From Spinacia oleracea (Eukaryota; Streptophyta; Magnoliopsida; Caryophyllales; Amaranthaceae), in assembly GCF_020520425.1 (NCBI RefSeq), contig NC_079487.1:113742141-113806140 (forward strand): 64,000 nt of DNA, written 5' to 3'. The number at the start of each line of letters is the position of its first letter. Position 1 is the stretch's first letter. The translations under genes were made by a program, and so were the position numbers. The notes under the pieces were generated by a model, which was not told where the DNA came from, did no database searches, and saw only the letters and a list, made by a program, of their open reading frames with translations. This document shows positions 47,423 through 58,754 of the stretch, piece after piece.

Positions 47423-48883
47423 TGACGAGAAGAGGGACCTTCCCTCGCATTGGTACCGCCCAGTGAGAGGAATGAAGAAAATTGCAGGTCCATGACACTG
47501 CTCCCAGACTCATCTGAACTATTAGAACTTCCATTTTCCATAGAAAGAGATTTCATTTTCTTGCAACTGGTAGACCCCAACTGTATTTTCTTGTTTTTCT
47601 TGTTGTTGGTTCCGGCTTTTGCTGCACTCGGCTCCCCTAAAACCGGCCCAAGATGAGATTTAATCTCATCTCCTACTTCAACTCCAAAATCCCTAGCTAG
47701 AGGGACATCAGTAATACACTTAGGCCTCATCTCTGCCTCTCCTTTTTTATCTTTCCACAAATTAAACCCTCCTTTAGATTCCCAGCGAGCCACCTTCAAA
47801 CATCGACGCTTCTGTTTCCAATCAGTCGAACAAAATCGAACATTCACAGTATCATTATCAGAACACGCGCGTTCTGTGCCAATCCCTGTTGGCCGCTGTC
47901 TCTTCCTCAACCACGGTGGAGAATCCGATTCGGGTGATTGCCCATGTTGATTACTATGGTTCTGAGATGGGCTTTGTGAGAAGGAATCCATTTCCGGCGA
48001 GATTGGGTCTGTTTCCTTGGACTCTAAATCATCACTTTCAGGCGAGTATTCAGGCGAGATTGGCAGCCTTTGATCGACATTATGGGTTGGAGAAGCCAAT
48101 AAAGGCGCCTGAATTGGCGGTGCCTGAACAGCATGAGAAACATCAGAACTTCCCCTTCTTATGGCATATGGATCCCTTCTCGGTATAGAAGTAAAAACCC
48201 CATCGAAGAAAATTTGTGGACGACCTTCCACCCACCCTTGATTACAAGGTTCATGTCGCAGCGGCGGAGAGTAGCTAAAAGGCTGTTGACGGGCAAATTC
48301 AGTCTCTATATGGTTGTCGTTGTTACTAATCACGTTCAAAACCCTAGAATTAGGGTTAGGGTTTGAAGATGCTTCACCAACTTCAAAGGTGGAATTAGTT
48401 TTCCTTGGATTGTACGCCAGACCATGCTGAGTGATTGTTCCTGGAACATGATCTTCCCAGACATGCATTCGAAAGGAACCCCTGTTGTATCCCTGATTTT
48501 GCTGAAAATTTTCTTGGAAATTTCTTCGGTGGTAAGGCGCATATGGATCATCAAAGAGACCGAACCTTGTACCTGTTGATAAAGAAATGTAGTTCTGCCC
48601 TGTTGCTTGTTGATATGAACTCATCCCCATACTAACACCTGCTATCTGTTGAACCTCCTCCTCCTCTAGAAAATCTGAAGCAGGATGGTACTCACTATCT
48701 GAACTCGAGTCCACCCCATTAATTTCCACTCCTTCGGTGCCCCCTCTTACACTTCCAGAACTGTTACCCTCACTATTATTACCCTGAGACCCATTCCCTT
48801 CCCCCTGATTGATATTTACCCCACCTTCATTAACACCCCCATTGAAAACTTCCCCCCCATTACCCCCATTACCATCGTCATTA
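47419..48883 (-). CDS. LINE ORF1, C-terminal part
   Basis: This continues ORF1 in the next frame from the G-run. It starts with a Gly/Asn-rich linker (GGVNEGGVNINQGEG), then passes into an acidic and Ser/Pro-rich low-complexity region ending in GPSSRQ. The 436-residue stretch often picked starts at a GTG (48729), which is not a real start. Including the first part, ORF1 spans 49793-47419, about 790 codons. The stop TGA overlaps the ORF2 ATG as ATGA. Confidence 0.75.
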
Positions 48884-49793
48884 CCCCCTCCCCCCCATCA
48901 TACATGTGAACATCACTTGGATCATAATCATCATTAACATTAAAAGCTAACAAATTAACTCGATGATTACGGCAGCAATAAAGATCAGGGGAGCCTTCTA
49001 TAGAATTTGTATAAAAGGGTTGGGTATTATGGCCATAATTGATTTTCAAACCCAGTGCTTCAAACCGATCAAAACAAACACCAATCATCCTACTAGCAGA
49101 GTAATTAGTAATGCGACAGTGACTTGTATAGTGACCTACACAACCACATTTTTTGCAGAATTTAAAGACTCCTTCATAACGGAAAAAAACCCATACCGAT
49201 TGTTCTGAAGAAATGGGTAGATAGCATCCTGGAATCAGGGGTCTAGACAGGTCTATCATCATCAGTGCTCTGATTTCCGGTTCCGGTGGAATCTCGTCGT
49301 TGTTATCCTCAATGTGCTCAATGTAACCGATGTGACGAAAAGCTTGAATTGCCCACTCAACATGGAGATGGCTGAGGGGAAGACCCGAGATACGAACCCA
49401 GATTTTTGCCATCCTAAAGTTGAGATCCTTTAGGATTAATTCATCGTATCCCCTTCTAAACACAATAATTCTTCCATCCATGACTGTAGTGTTCTGTTCC
49501 AGCAACGCAGAAACATCACCTTGATTAGAGCATAGGAAGGCAAAGAAGTGACCTATTTTTTTAACCACAATTGGCCCTCTTTTTGTCCAACGAGAATCGA
49601 CTAACATCTGGATGACATGAAGAGGAGGTGGGTTAGGACCATAGAAAGCACCTATCACTGAAGATTCCCAGTTAATAGGTGTCCCTAATCGTTGCGCTAC
49701 CGGGGGATCCACTAGAACTCCCATCCTATAATTTCTCCACTCACCTTCTTGATAGTTTTGCATATTTATTGTATAGAAGACAGCTACAGACAA
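48816..49793 (-). CDS. LINE ORF1, N-terminal part (DUF4283 and CCHC)
   Basis: 325 residues. Residues about 30-180 match the DUF4283 domain typical of plant L1 ORF1 (KRGPIVVKKIGHFFAFL, KIWVRISGLP). Around residue 215 is a CCHC knuckle, CKKCGCVGHYTSHC (C-x2-C-x4-H-x4-C). It binds LINE RNA in the ribonucleoprotein. The frame leaves the true one in the G-rich run at 48884-48896 (minus strand: seven G, A, five G). After that run it reads low-complexity MTMVMGVMGG until a stop, whereas the neighbouring frame continues as a Gly/Asn-rich linker into the second part. Confidence 0.88.
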   Translation of the reverse strand: MSVAVFYTINMQNYQEGEWRNYRMGVLVDPPVAQRLGTPINWESSVIGAFYGPNPPPLHVIQMLVDSRWTKRGPIVVKKIGHFFAFLCSNQGDVSALLEQNTTVMDGRIIVFRRGYDELILKDLNFRMAKIWVRISGLPLSHLHVEWAIQAFRHIGYIEHIEDNNDEIPPEPEIRALMMIDLSRPLIPGCYLPISSEQSVWVFFRYEGVFKFCKKCGCVGHYTSHCRITNYSASRMIGVCFDRFEALGLKINYGHNTQPFYTNSIEGSPDLYCCRNHRVNLLAFNVNDDYDPSDVHMYDGGEGVMTMVMGVMGGKFSMGVLMKVG

Positions 49794-50185
49794 TATAGAA
49801 TTTTGTTTGATTTCCTGGTAAATACCAGCAGAGTTAGGAGTTTATAATTTATATAGTGAAACGAATCCTTAATTAGAAAGGATTTTAGAATCTTGGGAGT
49901 AGACTAGGATAGATGAGTATTGAAATTGCAACAATCCCTGATGAACATGTGGCGCCAGAAACGATTAGTTGTAGCTTTGAGCGATAGATAAAATTAACAG
50001 GTATCTAATCCTGATTGGAGGAAACTAGCGGCGCCGATCTTCGAGAGATGATCCGATGAAGATATTTGTTGAAAATATTGATGAACAGTGCTGATATGAA
50101 ACCCTAAGGGAAACTCACTTTTCGTGAGAGAACTCTAGATATTTCCTAGAGAGAAGTTGTATTTTTTTTAGATATAAGAGTATCC

Positions 50186-50200
50186 GTTTGACATGTGTTC
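50186..50200. repeat. LINE target-site duplication, 5' copy
   Basis: gtttgacatgtgttc, identical to 41882-41896. Confidence 0.93.
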
Positions 50201-50242
50201 ATGGTCGGTACTTTGATGTTTTTTTTAAAGGAAACTTAATAA

Positions 50243-50495
50243 CTCCCTTCGTCCCGGAATACTCGCAACGGTTTGACTTTTTGCACTATTCACATAATTC
50301 ACTTTGACCCTACTTTATTTATAGTATATGAAAATAAATGTTAGCATATAATATATTTTTGGTTTCATCTTAATATATATTTTCAAAATATAAATATTTT
50401 ATAAGTTTTTATAATATATAATTGAAGATGGTCAAAGTTATGCATTTACAAGCGTGTTCAGTCAAACCGTTGCAAGTATTCTGGGACGGAAGGAG
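50243..50495. mobile_element. Stowaway-type MITE
   Basis: The ends ctcccttcgtcccggaatac and gtattctgggacggaaggag are inverted over more than 30 bp. TA follows the right end; the left TA is blurred by an extra A. Confidence 0.8.
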
Positions 50496-51059
50496 TATTA
50501 ATAAAGAGTCATACGACATCTATAAGAGAACTATAGATCTAACAAATACATGACAAATTGAATCAAATAAAGGTTTCCTTCATCAAAACTACGGTCGTTG
50601 AATAGATCTTGCATTGTAGAACGTCTCTCGTATATAACGCTGGAACATGCAGCCTTTTCAGAGAGAGGGTCTAACAATTTGTTGTAGCCGCGAGGATGAT
50701 TTCCATTTGATTCATCTGGATGTAATCGAATAATTGATATTTGTTACGATTCCGCATAAAACTTTATCAACAAACTAATTCTACATAAATCCACCTCGAG
50801 TGAACGACAAACAAAACATACTAGAACTAACTCCACCATAGGGATAATAACAAACAAGGACGAACTACGGCCATGTAGTGAAAAATAATTGAATTTTTGA
50901 GACAATAACTGAATGGAAAGACGAAAAAAGGTCGGAATTCAGAAATTATACTATTTTCGGCCTAAAATGACCAAGAAAATAAACCCTCTACTTTGATGTT
51001 TCAATTTGGTACTAGTTACCATGACATTTTTTAATCGGTTGTTGCTAAAAATTGAATGT
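50496..51059. other. Gap without recognised features
   Basis: AT-rich DNA. I see no gene, tRNA or bounded repeat. Confidence 0.35.
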
Positions 51060-51959
51060 AGTAGACTAGTACTGTAGTACGGAATAGTGTATTGTGATGA
51101 AATCCGTGAGGAATATTTGCCGTGATTTCTCATTCATTTTCACAGAATATATATATATAGCTAGATTAGGGTTTATCTAAGGCTATTCTAGTAATTATAA
51201 AATAATTAAATTACATTAAACACATCATTGTGTATTCTAGACTCTCCAAAAACTCACCAAAGAGTATACGTGGAAGCCTTTTTGTGAAAGTTTCTGCAAT
51301 CTGGTAGCGGGACAAAACATGTAAAACACGTACTTTACCACGTTTCACTTTTTCACGAACAAAGTGAATATCCATCTCAATATGTTTAGTGCATTGGTGT
51401 TAAACAAGATTTCCAGAGAGATAAATTGCACTCACATTATCACAATAAACCAACGTGGCTTTAGTAATTGGACAATGTAACTCAAGTAATAAATTTCCGG
51501 TCCAACAAGACTCAGAAACAACGTTAGCCACGCCCCTACACTCGGCCTCGACGCTAGATTTGGATAATGTAGGTTGTCGTTTGGCCGACCAAGATACTAA
51601 GTTGACGCTCAAAATTGGCGACAAAATAGAAGAAGTGTTGCACAAATTATTCACATAGACGTCACATGTGTAAAAGTGTTGCACAAGATATGGGCTACGA
51701 AATTTAAGATTGACGCCAAAAGTCAAAACTTTGTGCGGTAAAAAAATAAAAAGTGCCGCCCAGACTATGGGCGACGGCTGGAGGGCGACACTTCTTGTGT
51801 CACTTTTTTAATTGTCGCCCTTAGTTTAGGCAACACTTTTTTGACGTATGGACGACGAACTGTTTTGTGGCCCAATATTTTTTTCTTGTAGTGATCTAAG
51901 GCTATTCTAGTAATTACAAAATAATTAAATTACATTAATTACAATATTATGTATTCTAT
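51060..51959 (-). mobile_element. Ty1-copia relic, antisense, with CACTA fragment
   Basis: About 51240-51690 (minus) carries the copia RNase H end, with VSWSAKRQPTLSKSSVEAE, VYCDNVSAIYLS and the usual downstream IVADIFTKGL-like remnant. The segment 51175-51240 recurs at 51894-51959 with few changes, consistent with parts of the two LTRs. A TATA-like (at)n stretch lies at about 51149-51159. The element is incomplete and broken. A DNA-transposon end splits it at about 51700-51893. Boundaries are approximate. Confidence 0.65.
51700..51893. mobile_element. CACTA (En/Spm) terminal fragment
   Basis: The complement of the right end reads CACTACAAGAAAAAAATA, the standard CACTA terminus. Subterminal gggcgac/gtcgccc motifs precede it. 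The opposite terminus is not found nearby, so only a fragment or an unusual derivative is present. Confidence 0.65.
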
Positions 51960-52242
51960 CAAAATCAAACAAAGTATGTTGTGACCAAAAACCTCCCCCA
52001 ATTCACAAAATTACACACACAAAAAAAAAAACCAAAAAAAAAAACGGATAAAGTTGTGGAGAAAATGTTAAAGTTGACGACAAAGTTATCTTTGTTGTGT
52101 GATTTGATCACGAAACAAAAAAATCTCATTAATAAAGAAGAATGCTTAAACTTTTTAAAAAATATTAAAATAAATAAATTAAATAAAAGCAATGTGGAAG
52201 AAGTAGCTTATACAACTGGATCCCTAGTTCCCTACATACAAG

Positions 52243-52260
52243 ATTTTTTTTTTTTTTTTT
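52243..52260. repeat. Poly(T) tract
   Basis: A T run of about 17-18 nt, downstream of the C2 gene. Confidence 0.6.
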
Positions 52261-52436
52261 GAATGTTAAACCATACATGATACATTATGTTAAAAAATGA
52301 AGAATTCAAGCTTAATTAAGACATAAATTGAATAGATTCTTAATTTTGGAACTAAATTACAATTAGATTATTCTAATGCACTCAAACTAAAAATATTTAC
52401 AATTGATTGATCATTAATGACTGATGATTAAGGAAG

Positions 52437-55400
52437 CTAATCATCAGATTCGTCACCATAGCTATTCTTCCATCCTCCAAACTCCTCTTCGTCACCATTG
52501 TAATCCGATGTCTGCAAAATCCAACAATATTGAAAATCCAATTTAGTTTTAATTTTAATCTAGCTATGGAAGAAAATGCTTAATTTCACCAGGATATATA
52601 AATATAACATTCTAATTCGATAAGTTATTTCAAGAGTTAGTTGTTCATTATGTCCTAAAATGGTATTGAGATGGAAATTCTCGTGTCAATTAGAAGGTAG
52701 TGACATAACATGTGGTTTACAGTTAGTGAGAGGGCCGTACTTAATTAAGTTAAATAAACACATTATTGGAAGGTATAATGCATTGCACATTCAACAACAT
52801 ATTCATGCAAAACAATGGAAACTAATTAAAAGAATAGTTTTCTCGAAACTAGAAATAGAAAAGTGAGACAGAAATAGTACCTTGGTGAATTTGACACCAA
52901 CTTTGATCTCACCATGATAACTTTTATCATTTCCAATCACTCTGAACTTTGTAGGATTCATCTCATATGAACCATTCTCCACTCCTAAACCCAGTAGATC
53001 CTCCACATTAATCCTGATTAAGAAAACCATCATTTTTTGTTAGCCAACCAAACAAACTTAATTAATCACCAAACTTTATGCTATTTTACAGCCAAATTGT
53101 AATGTGATTAGTGAAATCAAAGGGGTGTTTATTTTTTTTTAATACGCTATTAAGTATACATTTCTTTTAGCATAATATCTTGGTTCAAATTTAGTTGTCA
53201 CGTTACTAGTTCAGATCCGACCGAATGATTTTTTTTCCAAAACAATGTACAAACAATGACAAACACCAAAGCCAGTGGTACGTTATTGTTGCACTATTTA
53301 TTGAAATTAAGGGGTATTATAGTATTACTAATCATAATATATTTATTTTATTTTATTTTTTTAAAAAAAACAAAAACTTACATAGTTTGACCAATGAAAT
53401 CATCAGAAGAGAAGGTATCATGGTCCATTAGCTTGAGATTGATGTGGTAGTCACTGCCTGAACCTGGGTACTCTGCCCTGAATGTCAATTTCTGGTGCCA
53501 TTCTGGATTACCACCTTGTCCTGCATTCCACAATTAATACTATGATTATGTTTTATTCATATTCAAAAAATAACCGATCTCATAACAAAAAGGGGATTTG
53601 ATGACAAAGGGGGTTTTGAGGGTGTGCAAGATGAGCGACGGTATAGAGCCCCAAATGTTCAGAATAAATATAATTAGTTTGATAAATGTAAATATAAAAA
53701 AGTTGGAGTAGTGGTTAAGGCTTTATAGTGTAATACCCAAGGTCATGGGTTCAATTATTAACAATTTTTTTTTTTTATTCTCTTTCTTTTTGTTTTTAAT
53801 TAAATGAGGGCTTCATTTAGAGAACCTGCACAGGGCCCGTAATCATAAAGCCATTGTAGCCCCGACACTGTTTGATGATCGACAATTTAATATCCAGTGA
53901 ACTTTTGAACTAGCGATGGGAGTAAGGTTCTATTCGACTTATTTTGACTTGCTTCAGACAAAATAAGTTCAGATAAATACTTCGTATATGGTATGTATAA
54001 TAAATTTAAGTACTCCCTCCGTCCCGGAATACTTGACTTGTTTTCCTTATTGGGCCGTCCCTTAATACTTGACCTGTTTCTAAAAATGGAAATATTCTAA
54101 CAAATGTACAAACGTACCTCTTGCAATACTGGTCTTTCGCTCTTGGCCTTTGTATTGAACCACGACATAGGGATCTATTTTATCTGCTAACAGATGGAAA
54201 TAAATGTTTAATACAACCACTTCGCAATTATTATAGGAAATAAAACAAGAACAAAACTCGAAATTAAGTTGTTTAAATTCTACTTTGTTTTAAATTAGCT
54301 TAGCGCAGTACATATAAACTCAAACTCGACTCGACTCGACTCAATTTTTTATCACCACATACAATTTGAATCATCTCAATTCTCAAGTACTGCAAACTGT
54401 ACAATGTACTGCACGTAAGAAGCTAGCAACAGACGAGTATCCAGGATTATTAAACCATAAAACGACAATCAACTCTAACTGTCTAACGTACACTTTTTTG
54501 AATTTGAAATTGGAAACGAATATTATTTTTTCTGGGCATATCAGCAGCAAGCTCACGAGCGTTCATAGAATTTTGAATATTGATTTTTAACGTAAATTGA
54601 CACAAAAAACCAGTCGAAAAGAGTATCAACGAATTAATCTAAGAAAAACCAAATACTAGCATATGAAACATTGATGACATGGGTGATGATAAAGGTCGCA
54701 AGTTGCGACAACATTTAGTTGTCACAATTTTACGTGTCACAATTTAAGTGGTACATATAGGCGCACGTAGGCTATGTGTCATAAGAATATTTTTACTATA
54801 AATTCAATATTTTTACTATGAAAATATATAAATAAGTTAGTCGATATAAAGAAGGCAACAAATTAGAATATTAAGATTTTTCTACCTTTTTTGAAACATG
54901 TATAATAGATTATATAAGTTAAATATTTTAGTTTCCAATTTAAATCATAACACATAAGCATGTCATGTCATCATTGTGACACGGCTTAAAGGTCGCATGT
55001 TGCGACGTTTGTCATTTTCGAACATTGAAACATTATTAGAAAATATTCTTCTCTAGACAAATTCTGTCAATGCTTGATCAATCTGATTTCTTGATTGAAA
55101 ATGTCTAATCTGCTCAGTGGCGGAGCCACGGTGCCCTCAGTGGGGTCCTTGACCCCACTTGATTTTTTTTTTTTATAGTTAAAATTTCAATTTTTTTTTT
55201 TAAAAAAAATAATTTTAGTGAAAGTTTCATCAATTTTTAAATAGTGACCCCACTATCTCAAATTTCTGGATCCGCTACTGAATCTGCTATTTAATTAATT
55301 TAGTAAAACTCGTTCCATCTGTTCTTTTTTGTTCTTTAAACTCGATCTATCTACTTTTCAAAGTCAAATTTCTAGTAAGACTATCGTTTCAACCAGAAAG

Positions 55401-55641
55401 AAATTAAAGCTCAATTCACAAGAGTTTAATCAAATCACATTAAGCATGCATGAAAAACAAGTCAGATACACATGAAATGTTGCTTAATCAATGAGATTAA
55501 AGCGGGCGTAAAATGTAATTAGAGGGAAAACAGAGTAATTAAGGGAAAATTTAAAGAAAAATTAGACGACATACTAAGAAAATCAACGTTGGGAAGACCA
55601 CTAGCTGCTACCACAACAACCTCCAATAATCCTCTACTCAT
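52437..55641 (-). CDS. Single C2-domain protein, 16-kDa phloem protein / elicitor-responsive type
   Basis: Exons (minus): 55641-55575, 54183-54118, 53520-53382, 53013-52881 and 52511-52437. Together 480 nt, 159 aa, with GT/AG borders. The whole protein is one C2 domain (residues about 3-135): MSRGLLEVVVVAASGLPNVD, then NKIDPYVVVQYKGQERKTS, NPEWHQKLTF, LKLMDHDTFSSDDFIGQ and GEIKVGVKFT. It ends in an acidic DEEEFGGWKNSYG tail. Asp26, Asp77, Asp79 and Asp85 sit where Ca2+ ligands lie in loops 1 and 3. Proteins of this type bind phospholipid with Ca2+ and some move through phloem or respond to elicitors; the exact role here is inferred from family only. Introns carry MITE and SINE-like DNA. Confidence 0.92.
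53620..53880. mobile_element. tRNA-like SINE or mixed element in C2 intron 2
   Basis: 53703-53760 reads ggagtagtggttaaggc and later ggtcatgggttcaatta, like A and B boxes, followed by a poly(T)-rich stretch. The outer limits and the gccccgacactg end near 53860 are uncertain. Confidence 0.35.
54013..54105. mobile_element. Half of a Stowaway-type MITE next to C2 exon 2
   Basis: It begins ctccctccgtcccggaatac after TA. No inverted partner follows. It lies 12 bp from the donor site at 54117 of exon 2. Confidence 0.6.
55115..55280. mobile_element. hAT-type MITE in C2 intron 1
   Basis: The ends cagtggcggagcca and tggatccgctactg are inverted. A perfect 8-bp duplication aatctgct flanks it (55107-55114 and 55281-55288). 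It is 166 bp and related in its ends to 13582-13849. Confidence 0.9.
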
Positions 55642-55757
55642 ATTTTCTCTCCACTAATTTCTACTTTAATTTTTCGAAAATTTGTTTTTGAAGGATTTAT
55701 AGTTTTTTCTGCAAGTTTTGAGTTTGAGTTTTGATAGTTTTTTTTGAAGGATTCTTG

Positions 55758-55768
55758 TATATATATAT
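55758..55768 (-). promoter_or_regulatory. TATA-box candidate for the C2 gene
   Basis: tatatatatat lies about 117 bp upstream of the ATG at 55641 on the minus strand, a usual distance for a plant TATA box with a short leader. Confidence 0.45.
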
Positions 55769-56659
55769 GGTGGAATGAATGAGGATTGAGGAAGAGTCGT
55801 TACACGTACGTTTGGTTATAAGTTTGACTGAGAAGAATTGGTCAAACTTGGATCTAATTGGCAATTTCACAATAATTTAAAGACAAATTGTATTATTTAA
55901 CATATGTCAACTTCTAATTACTCTTAAATCTTTACTAAATGTGCTAACATGTAATGATGAATAGGTCATGATTGAAGGTTATGGCGGCTTTATTGTTAAT
56001 GATAATTTATTGCGATAACAAGATAAGTCTATTTTTTAGGGGATAATTTCATTTTACTCTAGGGTGTATGTTTTACTGATAAGGGCTACAACTTGTTATA
56101 ATTTTAGTTCACATTGTACAGTATTTTTATACGATAGGTTATTTTTCTATAACTATAAAGCCATATCTAAATCTCATGGTCATTTGAATTATTTATAAAC
56201 CGATCTAAAGATCGTCATAAACAAGTACCCTGTATGACTGTATGTATATAAAACTACTCTCTACCTTATTAATCCTACTACTTAATTAATGAAGTACTCC
56301 GTACTTGTCTCGTGCATGACGGTTGATACACACTCTCCATATTCAAAACTAACCGTTCTTTACATAATAGTTCATAATTAATTATACTACCCGTTTTTAA
56401 ATAGTTGCACCACTTGGACTCTTGGTAATATTTATTTATACTTTGATTGTAATTTTACTAATAAATAAAAGTAATATTATTGGGTTTGTCTTATGTATAT
56501 TTTAAATATATCAACTTTTTACAATGTTATTAATACATAATTATAAGTTTCGATGGTCAAAGTTATGTGTTGGCTGAAGTGAAAGTCAATGGATGCCACT
56601 ATATTTGAAACAATTGAACTACTCATATTATTTAATGAAGTCACACAATCTATATATTA
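55769..56659. other. Gap without recognised features
   Basis: AT-rich upstream DNA of the C2 gene; no bounded element seen. Confidence 0.35.
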
Positions 56660-56937
56660 CTCCCTCTGTTATTGAATGTTAGTCTTTTTCCTTATTGAGT
56701 TGTTTTTTTTAATTAGTCTCTTTTAGAATCTTTCTTTATATGTCCAACATTTATCCTCTTATGCCCTTATGAATATCATGATGGCCTACATGTTTAATCT
56801 CAAGTAAATTTTTTATCTCCGTTAAACTCCTTAGTTATTATCTCTCATATTAGATTCTATTGAGATTTATGTGACCAATATTTTTTATTAAATTGTCTAA
56901 AATTTTAAAATGAACTAACATTCAAGAAATGAAGGAG
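56660..56937. mobile_element. Stowaway-type MITE
   Basis: The ends ctccctctgttattgaatgt and acattcaagaaatgaaggag are inverted, with TA on both sides. Confidence 0.8.
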
Positions 56938-57266
56938 TAATATTTTAACACAAGATGTTTCACGTGACATGTGTTATCTCCTTGGTTTTCATTTTTTTCC
57001 CTTTTGTTATTTAAATTGCTTTCCTAAAATTACATACGGAGACAATACGGAGTAGAACATAATCATCTTACTTCTATTAAAACGTATGTCATTCTCTCCC
57101 AATTAATTTCAACTCATGAGCTACTTAAAATCCTTATTTTACTTATAATTTTGTTTCCTAACTCCGTGATAGAACAATTTTCCCTTCGACTTCTATATCA
57201 ACATACATCATTATATTTATATAATCCGATTGCAAGGGCTAAAAGCTCATTATTGTTAAAGGTTGG

Positions 57267-57460
57267 TTTTTTTTTTTGGTTCTACTACGAGGAGTTTCCA
57301 CTGCTTTCGGCGAATGGACTAATTTCCCGTGGGAGTTTGCATTGGTACCTCGATGAGCAACATCCCTCACAGTTGGGGTTTTTTCCATTCCCAAAGCTCG
57401 AACCCGAGACCTTGGTAAAGGAGCAAGACGCCCTTAACCACTCATACCAACCTCAATTGG
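57267..57460 (-). mobile_element. tRNA-derived SINE
   Basis: The minus strand begins CCAATTGAGGTTGGTATGAG. It has box A (TGAGTGGTTAAGGGCG), box B (GGTCTCGGGTTCGAGC) and an 11-A tail. Flanks taaaggttgg (57257-57266) and taaatgttgg (57461-57470) are a one-mismatch target duplication. It is 194 bp. Confidence 0.85.
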
Positions 57461-57470
57461 TAAATGTTGG

Positions 57471-58754
57471 GTTTATTAAGATGTAAGAAAAATGTTACTA
57501 TGTACGGAGTACTACGTAACAATATTATCTCAGTTCTCCAACAAGGGGGAATATTCATATTTAAATACTGTGTTTTTGTTATTGTTTCTTAATGGATAAT
57601 AATGATAGTCTATAACTAGATAGGTCTGTAAATCTTGACATTGGTTATTTCTAAATTGAGGATATGCTAAAGTTCAAGGTCCCTTGAAAGAGTTGAAGGC
57701 TAGAACTCTAGAAGCCTATAAAGTCAAAGTTCAAGGTACCTTCGAAAACTATACAATAATTTAATTTTTATTTTTTTTATTTTTAATTAGAAAAGGAAGT
57801 CAAAGACCTCGAAGCCTCTGTAGCCAAAAGGTGCGGGGGATGAATTCTAGCCCTTTGGACTTTGTTGATGGAGCAGAATTCAAAGGAACACGCCGCGTCC
57901 TTCATAGTACGATAATATTAAAGACCATTTAACCAAAAATTTCAGATGAAATTAATTGAATTGATTCTATGGCGGCTTTAGGAAAAATGTCAAACTAGCA
58001 ATACTTTGACCATTAAGTCACTAACAACTCTTGTCAAATCTGTATTGTTCATACAATTATGGAATAAACAAAATAGAAGTATTGAACATTCTTTGTTTTG
58101 GAGCAAATTTGTTGTTGTTGAATTATTCAAATGTATGAAAAATGATTAAGCACGTGTAAGCTAATTGACACCAATAAGTATGCACTCTATTCACCTGCTT
58201 TTCACTTTACTAAGCAATGCTCGTACTTGTTTTGATTTGTAAAATTGTAAAGTGCACCTGGCATCAAAGATAAAATTAAATGAAGTAAACAATCATATTA
58301 ACAACCTTAAAATTTCTTTGTTGTTCTCATATTACCAAAAGGAAATCTCAACTTGGAGAACAAAAACAAAACCCAGATACTACATAACTAAAACTTCTCT
58401 AATGAATACATAAAGTACAAAACACACATCATAACCCTTGATCAATAAACTAGTCCCATTACACAAGAAGATCCTCATTTAGATGGTTACATAAAACTGA
58501 TTTTTGAACCACCAAATGACAAGCATACGACAATAATATGATGTATTGTCCATACGAATGGAAAAAGTATCCATAATAAAAGACTTAACTATCTTACAAG
58601 GACAAAAGTACTAGATTCAGATCAGAGAATCAGAATGAGTCTGCATAGTCATAGAAGAAACAGGTTACATAAGACATTCAAACTAATAGAACAGAGTTTC
58701 TGCAGATCAATCACCAAGCTGATTCAAAACTAAGCAAAGCATGAATCTCGCCAA
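57471..58754. other. 3' flank of the SR gene and unassigned DNA
   Basis: The part from about 58300 to 58754 is probably the 3' UTR of the minus-strand SR gene. The rest shows nothing recognised. Confidence 0.4.

Larger units (their letters stand above)
41897..50185 (-). mobile_element. Full-length plant L1-type LINE, split by a solo LTR
   Basis: The minus-strand element is bounded by a perfect 15-bp duplication (50186-50200 and 41882-41896). It has a 24-A tail (41897-41920) and a 5' UTR of about 390 nt (49794-50185). ORF1 encodes an RNA-binding protein (DUF4283 and CCHC knuckle). ORF2 encodes AP endonuclease, reverse transcriptase, zf-RVT and RNase H. Without the 1371-bp LTR and one copy of its 5-bp duplication it is about 6.9 kb. 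The 3' UTR between the ORF2 stop and the tail is only 19 nt. The perfect duplication, uniform tail and nearly intact ORFs indicate a recent insertion. Confidence 0.95.

Noticed and set aside
48884-48896. Programmed frameshift in LINE ORF1
   Set aside because: A plain indel in a G-run is simpler; no stimulatory structure or conserved slippery heptamer could be shown.
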